From the NCBI RefSeq assembly GCF_001662305.1, contig NZ_BDEP01000016.1, forward strand, positions 1 through 64,000: 64,000 bases of DNA, in the 5' to 3' direction. Positions 51,817 through 59,315 of the stretch are shown here, one piece after another (positions within the stretch are counted from its first letter, which is position 1; the number at the start of each line of letters is the position of its first letter). The DNA is from Halomonas caseinilytica. Its GTDB lineage: Bacteria; Pseudomonadota; Gammaproteobacteria; Pseudomonadales; Halomonadaceae. Under the pieces are notes generated by a model, which did no database searches, had not been told where the DNA came from, and worked only from the letters and a program-made list of their open reading frames with translations. A program made the translations under genes and the position numbers.

Positions 51817-53982
51817 ATGAAAAAGCGACGACGCGGTGCCTGCCTTGGCCTGGCGATTCTCCTGGCCATGTTGATGACATCTCAGGCATGGGCCGAAGAT
51901 GGCTATGATCTATGGCTGCGTTATCAACCCATCACTGATACCGAGGCGCTCGAGACTTATCGTGACGCCATCTCCGGTGTCTTGATCGAGTCTGATTCAC
52001 CGACCCTCGACATTGCCCGCGAGGAAATCTCGAGAGGCTTGAATGGGCTCCTCGGTAGTAACGTTCCCATGTTATCCGGAGCGCCGGAGGATGGAGCCCT
52101 GATCATCGGCACCCCGCAGGGGTCCGAGATGATCGCCGAGCTCGACCTGGAGGGCTTCGATCAGATCAACGACGACGGCTTCGTTATCCACTCCACGTCA
52201 GTGCGAGGTGAGCCCGCCACAGTGATCGCTGCCAATACGGATCAAGGGGTGCTCTATGGCGTCTATCACTTTCTGAGGTTGATCCAGACCCAGCAGCCGA
52301 TCGACGACCTGGCGCTCGTGCAGTCTCCACGGATCGAGCGTCGAGTACTCAACCACTGGGACAATCTCGATCGTACGGTGGAGCGGGGCTATGCTGGCTT
52401 CTCGTTATGGGAATGGCACAAACTGCCGGACTACCTGAATCCGCGCTATATCGACTATGCGCGTGCCAACGCTTCGCTGGGTATCAATGGCACGGTGCTG
52501 ACCAATGTCAATGCCGATGCCACCGTCCTCATGCCTCGCTACCTGGACAAGGTGAAAGCTCTTGCCGATCTTTTCCGTCCCTATGGGATTCGCGTCTACC
52601 TGACTGCCCGCTTCAGCGCGCCAATGGAGATTGGTGGCCTGGAAACGGCCGACCCGCTGGATCCTGACGTCCGGGCCTGGTGGCAGTCCAAGGTCGACGA
52701 GATCTATGAACGCATCCCTGATTTCGGAGGCTTTCTGGTGAAGGCGAACTCCGAAGGGCAGCCCGGACCAGGCGACTATGATCGTTCGCATGCCGAGGGA
52801 GCCAACATGCTGGCCGATGCGGTGGCTCCCCATGACGGCATCATCATGTGGCGAGCGTTCGTGTATTCTCCTGTGGCTGATGACCGGCACAAGCAAGCGT
52901 ACGACGAGTTCGTGCCACTCGACGGCGACTTCCGCGACAATGTGCTGGTGCAGGTCAAGAATGGCCCCATCGACTTCCAGCCTCGTGAGCCCTTCAATCC
53001 GCTCTTCGGTGCCATGCCGAGTACATCTCTGATGATGGAGTTCCAGATCACCAAGGAATATCTGGGACAAGGCACGCATCTGGCTTATCTGGCGCCACTG
53101 TTCAAGGAGGCATTGGACGCCGATACCTATGCTCAGGGCGAAGGGTCCACGGTTGCCAAAGTGATCGACGGAAGCCTGAGTGGTGATACGCTGACCGCCA
53201 TTGCGGGAGTGGCCAACACGGGGACAGACCGCAACTGGACCGGCTCTCATTTCAACCAGGCGAATTGGTACGCTTATGGTCGCCTCGCCTGGAATCATGA
53301 TTTGAGTGCTGAAGCCATCGCCGATGAATGGGTGCGCATGACGTATACCAATGATCCCGACTTCGTTGAACCGGTCAAGGCAATGATGATGGGGTCGCGT
53401 GAAGCCGTCGTCGATTACATGACCCCTCTCGGGTTGCATCATCTAATGGGGGAGAGTCATCACTATGGTCCTGCCCCTTGGATCGCTGACCGGGAGCGCG
53501 AGGATTGGACTAATGTGTACTACCATCGCGCCACGCGTGATGGAGTCGGGTTCGATCGTACCTCAGAGGGGACCAATGCCGTTGGGCAGTATGCTCCTCC
53601 AGTTCAGGAAATGTTCGAGGATGTCGACCGGACACCGGAAAAGTATTTGCTCTGGTTTCATCATGTCCCCTGGGATCATGAAGTGTCTTCTGGCCGTACC
53701 CTCTGGGACGAACTGGTGTACCGCTATAACCGAGGGGTCGAGTATGTTCGTGACATGCGGGATACGTGGGCTTCTCTCGAGGGCATGATCGACGAGCAGC
53801 GTTATCGTGACACCGAAGCTTACCTGGAGATTCAGGAGAAAGAAGCAATATGGTGGCGTGATGCCAGCCTGAGCTATTTCCAGACGTTCTTTGGCCAAGA
53901 AATCCCCGAAGAATATGAGTTACCCGCCCATACGCTGGAATATTATCAGAGCCTGAAGTTTCCTTTTGCCCCGGGTATCTGA
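51817..53982 (+). CDS. GH67 alpha-glucuronidase, exported
   Basis: A 721-residue family 67 enzyme that removes the (4-O-methyl) glucuronic acid from the non-reducing end of xylo-oligosaccharides. Residues aligned with the Cellvibrio enzyme are Glu313 (acid, NSEGQPGP), Asp386 (GPIDFQ) and Glu414 (ITKEYLG); their spacings of 73 and 28 residues match those of 292, 365 and 393. A signal peptide (about 1-26, ending AWA) directs it to the periplasm or envelope. AAGGAG lies 10 nt before ATG 51817; a 3-codon ORF (ATG at 51809) overlaps the start through ATGA. It completes removal of the uronic-acid cap before import. Confidence 0.92.
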   Translation: MKKRRRGACLGLAILLAMLMTSQAWAEDGYDLWLRYQPITDTEALETYRDAISGVLIESDSPTLDIAREEISRGLNGLLGSNVPMLSGAPEDGALIIGTPQGSEMIAELDLEGFDQINDDGFVIHSTSVRGEPATVIAANTDQGVLYGVYHFLRLIQTQQPIDDLALVQSPRIERRVLNHWDNLDRTVERGYAGFSLWEWHKLPDYLNPRYIDYARANASLGINGTVLTNVNADATVLMPRYLDKVKALADLFRPYGIRVYLTARFSAPMEIGGLETADPLDPDVRAWWQSKVDEIYERIPDFGGFLVKANSEGQPGPGDYDRSHAEGANMLADAVAPHDGIIMWRAFVYSPVADDRHKQAYDEFVPLDGDFRDNVLVQVKNGPIDFQPREPFNPLFGAMPSTSLMMEFQITKEYLGQGTHLAYLAPLFKEALDADTYAQGEGSTVAKVIDGSLSGDTLTAIAGVANTGTDRNWTGSHFNQANWYAYGRLAWNHDLSAEAIADEWVRMTYTNDPDFVEPVKAMMMGSREAVVDYMTPLGLHHLMGESHHYGPAPWIADREREDWTNVYYHRATRDGVGFDRTSEGTNAVGQYAPPVQEMFEDVDRTPEKYLLWFHHVPWDHEVSSGRTLWDELVYRYNRGVEYVRDMRDTWASLEGMIDEQRYRDTEAYLEIQEKEAIWWRDASLSYFQTFFGQEIPEEYELPAHTLEYYQSLKFPFAPGI

Positions 53983-53994
53983 TTGAAGCCTCTC

Positions 53995-54025
53995 TTTCGG
54001 GTCACTCGAAGCGAGTGACCCGAAA
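53995..54025 (+). terminator. 14-bp stem-loop after the GH67 gene
   Basis: TTTCGGGTCACTCG pairs perfectly with CGAGTGACCCGAAA over a 3-nt loop. No T-run follows, so it may stabilise the 3' end of the mRNA as much as terminate it. Confidence 0.5.
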
Positions 54026-54128
54026 TGGTCGGTTCAGCCCAGCCAATCCATCTAGTGAGACAGTCACCGTCCTTCAGCGAGGCTGTATGGAAGCTTCGTG
54101 GGCGGGGCGGTAGCGCCTTATCATTACT

Positions 54129-54151
54129 GTTAGTAAATTAAAAATACTAAC
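54129..54151 (+). promoter_or_regulatory. Candidate XylR operator 2 (GTTAGT-N11-ACTAAC)
   Basis: GTTAGT (54129-54134) and ACTAAC (54146-54151) form a perfect 6-bp inverted repeat with an 11-bp AT-only spacer. Arms, spacer length and the AAAT that opens the spacer repeat those of site 1. Confidence 0.6.
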
Positions 54152-54276
54152 TCTAAGCACGCTACCGAGGTGGTGAGTATATTGGTGTCGTCTGCGAACC
54201 ATGAATCGAAAGAAAGAGGCTTTATTTTCTACTAAGGTCGTGTTGCTGAATGTGTTCTTGGGGTCGACTATGCCTA

Positions 54277-54299
54277 TATAGTTTGATCATTTTACTAAG
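54277..54299 (+). promoter_or_regulatory. Candidate XylR operator 3 (TATAGT-N11-ACTAAG)
   Basis: TATAGT (54277-54282) and ACTAAG (54294-54299) have the same 11-bp spacing as sites 1 and 2, with one mismatch within the core TTAGT arm. Its spacer contains TGATCA. It lies about 150 bp before the porin start. Confidence 0.45.
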
Positions 54300-54446
54300 T
54301 GTCAAGCTATCCTCGGAAGATGTCGTGATGGATGAGGGTTAGCCTTCCGAGAAAGGGTCCGATCGGCTTCGCCGATAGAGAAATGAATGGGCCGCCAAAA
54401 CGACGTTATCACCATCGAACACAACAAGATGAATGGATGAGTTGGC

Positions 54447-55598
54447 ATGCAATTAGCTCGATACAAGAAGCTCTCTCTCGCAGTGATGCTTTCCATGGGA
54501 AGTGGTGCGCCGGCTATGGCGGATGTGACCTATGAAGGAGAAGCCGGAACGCTGAGCGTTGGTGGCGACGTGGAGCTGAATATTAATGCCTATAACGAAC
54601 ACGAAGGGGGAAGCTCCCTTTTCCGGACCCAGTCAGGAGAGCGACTGGGAAGGGATGACCGCTTCAACCAGGATGGCCGAATCCTGATAGACATCAATGG
54701 TGATCGGCAGACATCCCGACACTATGCGCGTTTCAAGCTTCAACCGCTATGGAATACCAGTGGCGATACAGGGGTTGACGATGCCTGGTTTGCGGTCGGC
54801 TCCCACGCCGGTAGCGAGCTGAAGGTAGGACGGTTCGAGGCGTTTGACCTGTTTCCACTGGGGCAGGATGTTTTCGTCCAGTATAGCGGAAGTACCTCGA
54901 ACAGCCTCTATAGCGATGGGCAAAGCTATGTCTATCAGGCGAGAGAAGGACGGGGGCGAGGCGATTCAGGGCAAATTGCCTTGAGCCATCGGTTCGGTGA
55001 CACGATGTACACCGAAGTTGCCACCCTGTTCGGGGATCGGTCCGATCTGTTCGATGGCGATACATACCACGGCTATGATATCGAAGATGACTCCAAGAGT
55101 GCCGCCATTGTACGTCCAGTGATTGCCTGGACGCCAGAATCTTGGACCTTTGCAGTGGGGATGGAAGCTAACTTGGTAAATGATTCCGTCATTGATGAGA
55201 GAGGAGAGGATATCGGCGATAGAACAGGGTATGGTGCGAGGGTTTCCTATGGGCATGAAGGTCTCGATTTCAACTTAAATTTTGCCCATATGGAGGCTCA
55301 TGAGGAAAGTAACTCCACTGTGGGTGTCAATACAGTATGGAATAATGTTGGAGTAGGGTATATCTATGCTGAGAACGATATCGATGATGTCAAGCCCGGC
55401 GCGAGCATGAAAGATATAACCCCGGCTGGGGTCAATAAGTCGAGCACATTATATTCGTCTTACCGGTTTGCAAATGTCCTGGGAATTAATCAGTTCGATA
55501 CCTATGTAGGTGCATACTACAGCGAGGTGGATCACGACAATGGCGCTACGGAAACAGACCGATATGGTGCCAGGGTGAGGTTAAAGTATCTTTTCTGA
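54447..55598 (+). CDS. Carbohydrate outer-membrane porin (RafY-like)
   Basis: A 383-residue outer-membrane beta-barrel protein. A signal peptide (1 to about 25, ending AMA) is followed by a segmented barrel with many aromatic, Gly, Asp and Ser-rich strands and the C-terminal motif VRLKYLF, ending in Phe as most porins do. Strands such as SELKVGRFEAFDLFPLGQDVFVQY and the overall length suggest the carbohydrate-porin (RafY-like) group. It most likely lets acidic xylo-oligosaccharides into the periplasm, where GH67 can act. It has its own upstream region with two candidate operators and is followed by a clear terminator. Confidence 0.78.
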   Translation: MQLARYKKLSLAVMLSMGSGAPAMADVTYEGEAGTLSVGGDVELNINAYNEHEGGSSLFRTQSGERLGRDDRFNQDGRILIDINGDRQTSRHYARFKLQPLWNTSGDTGVDDAWFAVGSHAGSELKVGRFEAFDLFPLGQDVFVQYSGSTSNSLYSDGQSYVYQAREGRGRGDSGQIALSHRFGDTMYTEVATLFGDRSDLFDGDTYHGYDIEDDSKSAAIVRPVIAWTPESWTFAVGMEANLVNDSVIDERGEDIGDRTGYGARVSYGHEGLDFNLNFAHMEAHEESNSTVGVNTVWNNVGVGYIYAENDIDDVKPGASMKDITPAGVNKSSTLYSSYRFANVLGINQFDTYVGAYYSEVDHDNGATETDRYGARVRLKYLF

Positions 55599-55633
55599 AG
55601 CCAGTCCTTTCTATGACTATCTTGTTCGTTCCT

Positions 55634-55659
55634 GGCGTCCATAACTGGACGCCCTTTTT
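55634..55659 (+). terminator. Rho-independent terminator after the porin gene
   Basis: GGCGTCC (55634-55640) pairs with GGACGCC (55647-55653), 6-nt loop, followed by CTTTTT. It lies 35 bp after the porin stop and before the symporter gene. Confidence 0.7.
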
Positions 55660-55673
55660 CAAGGAGATTGGAG

Positions 55674-57080
55674 ATGGAGGGTCGAAAGCCTCTGAGTCGT
55701 TCCGCCTATATACTCATCATATGCTGTATTGCTGCCATTGGTGGCTTTCTCTTCGGCTTCGATAGTGGCGTGATCAACGGCACGGTCGAAGGTCTTCAGA
55801 CCTCTTTCGATTCCGACAGCGTAGGCACCGGGTTCAACGTAGCCTCCATGTTGCTGGGCTGTGCCGTTGGTGCCTTCTTCGCGGGCCGCCTGGCGGACCG
55901 TTTCGGACGCCGTACCTTGCTGATTGTATCGGCGATATTCTTCCTGGTCAGTGCCTGGGGGTCCGGTATTGCCGATGCGTCCGTGGAATTCGTGATCTAT
56001 CGCATTCTTGGTGGCATGGCAGTAGGGGCTGCCAGTGTGATGACGCCAGCCTATATCAGTGAAGTGGCACCCTCGCGCTATCGTGGTCGGCTGGCGACCA
56101 TCCAGCAGGTGGCCATCATTGGTGGGTTGTTCATGGCATTTCTGAGCAACTACGTGCTGGCCTATATCTCGAGTTCGGCGGTCGCCGAGCTGTGGTTTGG
56201 GTTCGCTACCTGGCGTTGGATGTTCTGGATGGAACTGTTGCCGGCGGCGGTGTTCCTTGTGGCGTTGTTGTTCATTCCTGAGAGCCCGCGATATCTGATC
56301 AGTAGTGGGCGACAGTCGGAGGCTCGCCACGTGCTGGGCCTGGTGATGTCTGAGCACGAGGTCGGTGACAAGCTCGATGAGATTCATGCCACCCTGGTGC
56401 AGGACCACACGCCACGCCTGAGTGATGTGGTCAACCGCGTGGCCGGCAAGGTGCATGGCATCGTCTGGGTCGGGATCGGCCTGGCGGTGTTCCAGCAACT
56501 GGTGGGCATCAACGTGGTGTTCTACTACGGCGCAGTGCTATGGCAGTCGGTCGGGTTCTCCGAGGGGGATGCCCTGTTGATCAACGTGATTTCCGGTGCC
56601 GTGAGCATCGGGGCCTGCCTGTTGGCCATTGCCCTGATCGACAAGATCGGGCGCAAGCCGCTGCTGTGGGCCGGTTCGGTGGGCATGGCGGTGACGCTGT
56701 CCTGCCTGGTGTTCGCCTTCTCTACGGCGACCATGGTCGACGGTAGCCTGGACCTCAGTGATGACATGGGGGTGCTGGCCCTGCTGGCCGCCAATGTTTA
56801 CGTGTTCTGCTTCAATCTCTCCTGGGGGCCGGTGATGTGGGTGATGCTGGGAGAGATGTTTCCCAATCAGATGCGTGGTTCGGGGCTTGCCATCGCCGGG
56901 TTGTGTCAGTGGCTGGCCAACTTTGCCATCACCATGTCCTTTCCCGTCATGTTGGCCTCCATTGGGCTGGCGGGTGCCTATGGCTTCTATGCATTGTGTG
57001 CCGTGCTGTCGGCCTTTTTTGTACTGCGTTATGTCCGGGAAACCCGTGGCAAGGAACTCGAGGAGATGGCCTACGACTAG
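55674..57080 (+). CDS. Sugar:proton symporter of the MFS (XylE-like)
   Basis: A 468-residue transporter of the sugar porter family with 12 transmembrane helices. Diagnostic motifs are GGFLFGFDSGVINGT (TM1), GRLADRFGRRTLL (motif A), R-x-LGGMAVGAASVMTP, PESPRYLI and, in the second half, QQLVGINVVFYYG, DKIGRKPLL and PNQMRGSG. E. coli XylE shows the same set. Because xylose released outside the cytoplasm would need an uptake route, xylose is the likely substrate, but related proteins move arabinose, galactose or myo-inositol. ATG 55674 has AAGGAG 7 nt upstream; a terminator precedes it. Confidence 0.85.
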   Translation: MEGRKPLSRSAYILIICCIAAIGGFLFGFDSGVINGTVEGLQTSFDSDSVGTGFNVASMLLGCAVGAFFAGRLADRFGRRTLLIVSAIFFLVSAWGSGIADASVEFVIYRILGGMAVGAASVMTPAYISEVAPSRYRGRLATIQQVAIIGGLFMAFLSNYVLAYISSSAVAELWFGFATWRWMFWMELLPAAVFLVALLFIPESPRYLISSGRQSEARHVLGLVMSEHEVGDKLDEIHATLVQDHTPRLSDVVNRVAGKVHGIVWVGIGLAVFQQLVGINVVFYYGAVLWQSVGFSEGDALLINVISGAVSIGACLLAIALIDKIGRKPLLWAGSVGMAVTLSCLVFAFSTATMVDGSLDLSDDMGVLALLAANVYVFCFNLSWGPVMWVMLGEMFPNQMRGSGLAIAGLCQWLANFAITMSFPVMLASIGLAGAYGFYALCAVLSAFFVLRYVRETRGKELEEMAYD

Positions 57081-57108
57081 CGGGTCGATCATATCGCGCT
57101 TTATACGC

Positions 57109-57137
57109 GACGCGCCGACTTGCGGTCGGGGCGTCGC
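57109..57137 (+). terminator. Hairpin after the symporter gene
   Basis: CGACGCGCCGAC (57109-57120) pairs with GTCGGGGCGTCG (57126-57137), one mismatch and a 5-nt loop. CCCCTT follows. It ends 39 bp before the lactonase start. Confidence 0.4.
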
Positions 57138-57176
57138 CCCTTGTGGCATCACCATCGGAAATGAACAGGGGTGAGC

Positions 57177-58073
57177 ATGGAGACGGAGACTGGCATGAAA
57201 GTGGCGGTCGAGCTGGACATGAGTCTGGGTGAGAGCCCGTTATGGTCGGTGGCGCGGCAGACGCTCTATTGGTTGGATATCAATCGTGGCGCGATCTACG
57301 CGTGGCAGCCCGAGCGGGAGGCGGCGCCTTCGCGTATCGAGCTGGACGAAAAGGTCGGCTGCATTGCGCTGTGTGAGGCAGGCCTGCTCGCCGCAACGGC
57401 CTCGGGCATTGTCAGGCTGCATTGGCCGTTCGATGGTCGGAGCGAACGCCTGGCGGACAACCCTGAGTGGCGAGAAGACGAGGGCAACCGCTTCAACGAC
57501 GGCCGCTGCGATAGCATGGGGCGCTTCTGGGCGGGAACGATCGCCGCCGATGAGTCTACCCCGTCTGCGGCCCTCTATTGTTTTGAGGAGGGAGAACTGG
57601 TGCGGCGCTGGTCTGGCCTTGGCATTGCCAATGGGCTGGCCTTCAGTCCCGATCGGCGCTGGTTATATCATACCGACTCGCTGACGCGGCAGATTCTACG
57701 CTATCCCTTCGATATGGAGAGTGGGACCACCGGCAAGCCTCAGGTCTGGGTGGATCTGGAGGCTCAAGGTTTGCCGGGAGTGCCGGATGGTGCGGCCGTG
57801 GATAGTGAGGGCTGCTATTGGAGCGCCCTCTATGGTGGAGGGCGTATCGTGCGTTTTTCGCCTCGGGGCGAGTTGATGGGTAGCGTCGAGGTACCTTGCC
57901 CGCATCCCACCATGGTGGCTTTTGGGGGGGCTGACCTTAAGACTCTTTATATCACCACGGCCACCCAGCATCTGAAGGCGCCAGAGAGAAGGCGCTGGCC
58001 TGCTGCCGGTAGCCTGCTCCGCATGCCCGTATCCACCGCCGGGCTGCCTGAACCCGTGGCCTCTTACTCTTAG
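57177..58073 (+). CDS. xylC: SMP-30/gluconolactonase-type xylonolactonase (XylC-like)
   Basis: A 298-residue six-bladed beta-propeller of the SMP-30 family. The metal-binding residues are visible: Glu19 (LGESPLW), the Asn in IANGLAFSPD and the Asp in VPDGAAVDSEGCYWSAL. Blocks such as LYHTDSLTRQILRYPFD, GRIVRFSPRG and FGGADLKTLYITTA match Caulobacter XylC, which hydrolyses D-xylono-lactone to D-xylonate. With xylB in the same locus, this is the expected second step of oxidative xylose breakdown. ATG 57177 is chosen, with AGGGG upstream; GTG 57171 is the alternative. It is the last gene of the locus. Confidence 0.78.
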   Translation: METETGMKVAVELDMSLGESPLWSVARQTLYWLDINRGAIYAWQPEREAAPSRIELDEKVGCIALCEAGLLAATASGIVRLHWPFDGRSERLADNPEWREDEGNRFNDGRCDSMGRFWAGTIAADESTPSAALYCFEEGELVRRWSGLGIANGLAFSPDRRWLYHTDSLTRQILRYPFDMESGTTGKPQVWVDLEAQGLPGVPDGAAVDSEGCYWSALYGGGRIVRFSPRGELMGSVEVPCPHPTMVAFGGADLKTLYITTATQHLKAPERRRWPAAGSLLRMPVSTAGLPEPVASYS

Positions 58074-58253
58074 GCAGGTCGGTAGCGTGGCGCGCCATGC
58101 CGTGTCTCAGGCGTTCGCCGCTTGCGGGCCGCAACCACAGGTTGTCTTGGTGTGTGAAAGCCGTGCCGGGAACTGCTGGCGGGCAGGTTTCTGTCGGTTG
58201 GCTGGACGCAAAGAAAAAGCCGGTTCCCTCAGGGAACCGGCTTTTTCGATATT
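58074..58253. other. Gap between the lactonase gene and the tRNA
   Basis: About 140 bp downstream of the lactonase hold no gene I can support. The segment ends in the strong bidirectional terminator at 58213-58247. Confidence 0.4.
58213..58247. terminator. 16-bp perfect bidirectional terminator
   Basis: GAAAAAGCCGGTTCCC and GGGAACCGGCTTTTTC are perfectly complementary across a TCA loop. Read in either direction the stem ends in a T-run, so it stops both the lactonase transcript and the tRNA transcript, whose gene ends 7 bp away. Confidence 0.9.
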
Positions 58254-58330
<77 letters not shown>

Positions 58331-58519
58331 TCAACGTGGGGCGTATTCTACACATCGTGAGCGCCGCGTCAACCACGGGTTTCGCTGGCACTTTCGTTCG
58401 TGCCGCGTTGGTCCATAATCTCAAGTGTCACATGGATGACCGCGCAGGGAGTGACACTGTCAGCAAGGCTCGCAATGGCATCATTCGAGCAAGGTGTGAA
58501 CTGGAAAGGGAGCTGCCTT

Positions 58520-59266
58520 ATGACAACAGAAACGTCTGTCGCTTGGGTGACGGGAGGAACTGGGGGAATCGGAACGGCGATCTGCCGTGCGCTGGCCGAT
58601 GATGGGTATCGTGTGGTAGCGGGGTATCGCAGTCCCGACAAGGCTCGAGCCTGGCTGGAAGCTCAGCGGAATGACGGCTATACGAACATCGCGCTCGCGG
58701 GGGTTGATCTTTCCAGCCACGAGGATTGTGTGAAAGGCGCCCGGGAAATCCGCGATGCCCACGGGCCGGTCAGTGTGCTGGTCAACTGCGCGGGCATCAC
58801 CCGCGACGGCACCCTGAAGAAAATGACGTCCGAGCAGTGGCACGAAGTGCTCGATACCAATCTCAATAGTGTGTTCAACACCTGTCGCAGCGTGATCGAG
58901 GACATGCTCGAACAGGGTTATGGACGCATCATCAATATCTCGTCGATCAACGGGCGCAAGGGACAGTTCGGTCAGGTCAACTATGCGGCGGCCAAGGCGG
59001 GGATGCATGGGCTGACCATGTCGCTGGCGCAGGAGACGGCCACCAAGGGCATTACCGTCAATACGGTGTCGCCAGGCTATATCGGCACCGATATGATCAT
59101 GGAGATCCCCGACAAGGTTCGCGAGGCGATTCGTGAATCGATCCCGATGAAGCGCTTCGGAACCCCGGAGGAGATCGGGCGGCTGGTGACCTTCCTGGCC
59201 GACAAGGAGTCCGGCTTCATCACCGGTGCCAATATCGACATCAACGGCGGGCAGTTCATGGGCTGA
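58520..59266 (+). CDS. phaB: Acetoacetyl-CoA reductase (PhaB)
   Basis: A 248-residue NADPH-dependent SDR that makes (R)-3-hydroxybutyryl-CoA for polyhydroxybutyrate synthesis. The glycine motif GGTGGIG (12-18), the family motif NCAGITRDGTLKKM (89-102), Tyr155-x3-Lys159 (NYAAAKAG) and TVNTVSPGYIGTDM are typical of PhaB. ATG 58520, after GGGAG, gives the usual 246-250-residue length. No phaA or phaC lies nearby. It is followed by a hairpin (59285-59309) shared with the convergent DUF349 gene. Confidence 0.9.
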   Translation: MTTETSVAWVTGGTGGIGTAICRALADDGYRVVAGYRSPDKARAWLEAQRNDGYTNIALAGVDLSSHEDCVKGAREIRDAHGPVSVLVNCAGITRDGTLKKMTSEQWHEVLDTNLNSVFNTCRSVIEDMLEQGYGRIINISSINGRKGQFGQVNYAAAKAGMHGLTMSLAQETATKGITVNTVSPGYIGTDMIMEIPDKVREAIRESIPMKRFGTPEEIGRLVTFLADKESGFITGANIDINGGQFMG

Positions 59267-59284
59267 GGGCCAGCAACTGCAGCT

Positions 59285-59309
59285 CCCGCGCCAGCTTCCA
59301 TGGCGCGGG
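59285..59309. terminator. Hairpin after phaB
   Basis: CCCGCGCCA (59285-59293) pairs with TGGCGCGGG (59301-59309), 7-nt loop, then TTCCCTTC. It lies between the convergent phaB and DUF349 genes. Confidence 0.6.
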
Positions 59310-59315
59310 TTCCCT

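Larger units (their letters stand above)
53983..54446 (+). other. 464-bp AT-rich regulatory region before the porin gene
   Basis: No gene is present. After the GH67 stop there is a 14-bp stem (53995-54025), then an AT-rich stretch with two XylR-like sites (54129-54151 and 54277-54299). Next comes a leader that can fold: CTCGGAAG (54312-54319) pairs with CTTCCGAG (54344-54351), and ATCGGC-TTC-GCCGAT (54362-54376) forms a small stem. The porin start is at 54447. Confidence 0.5.
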
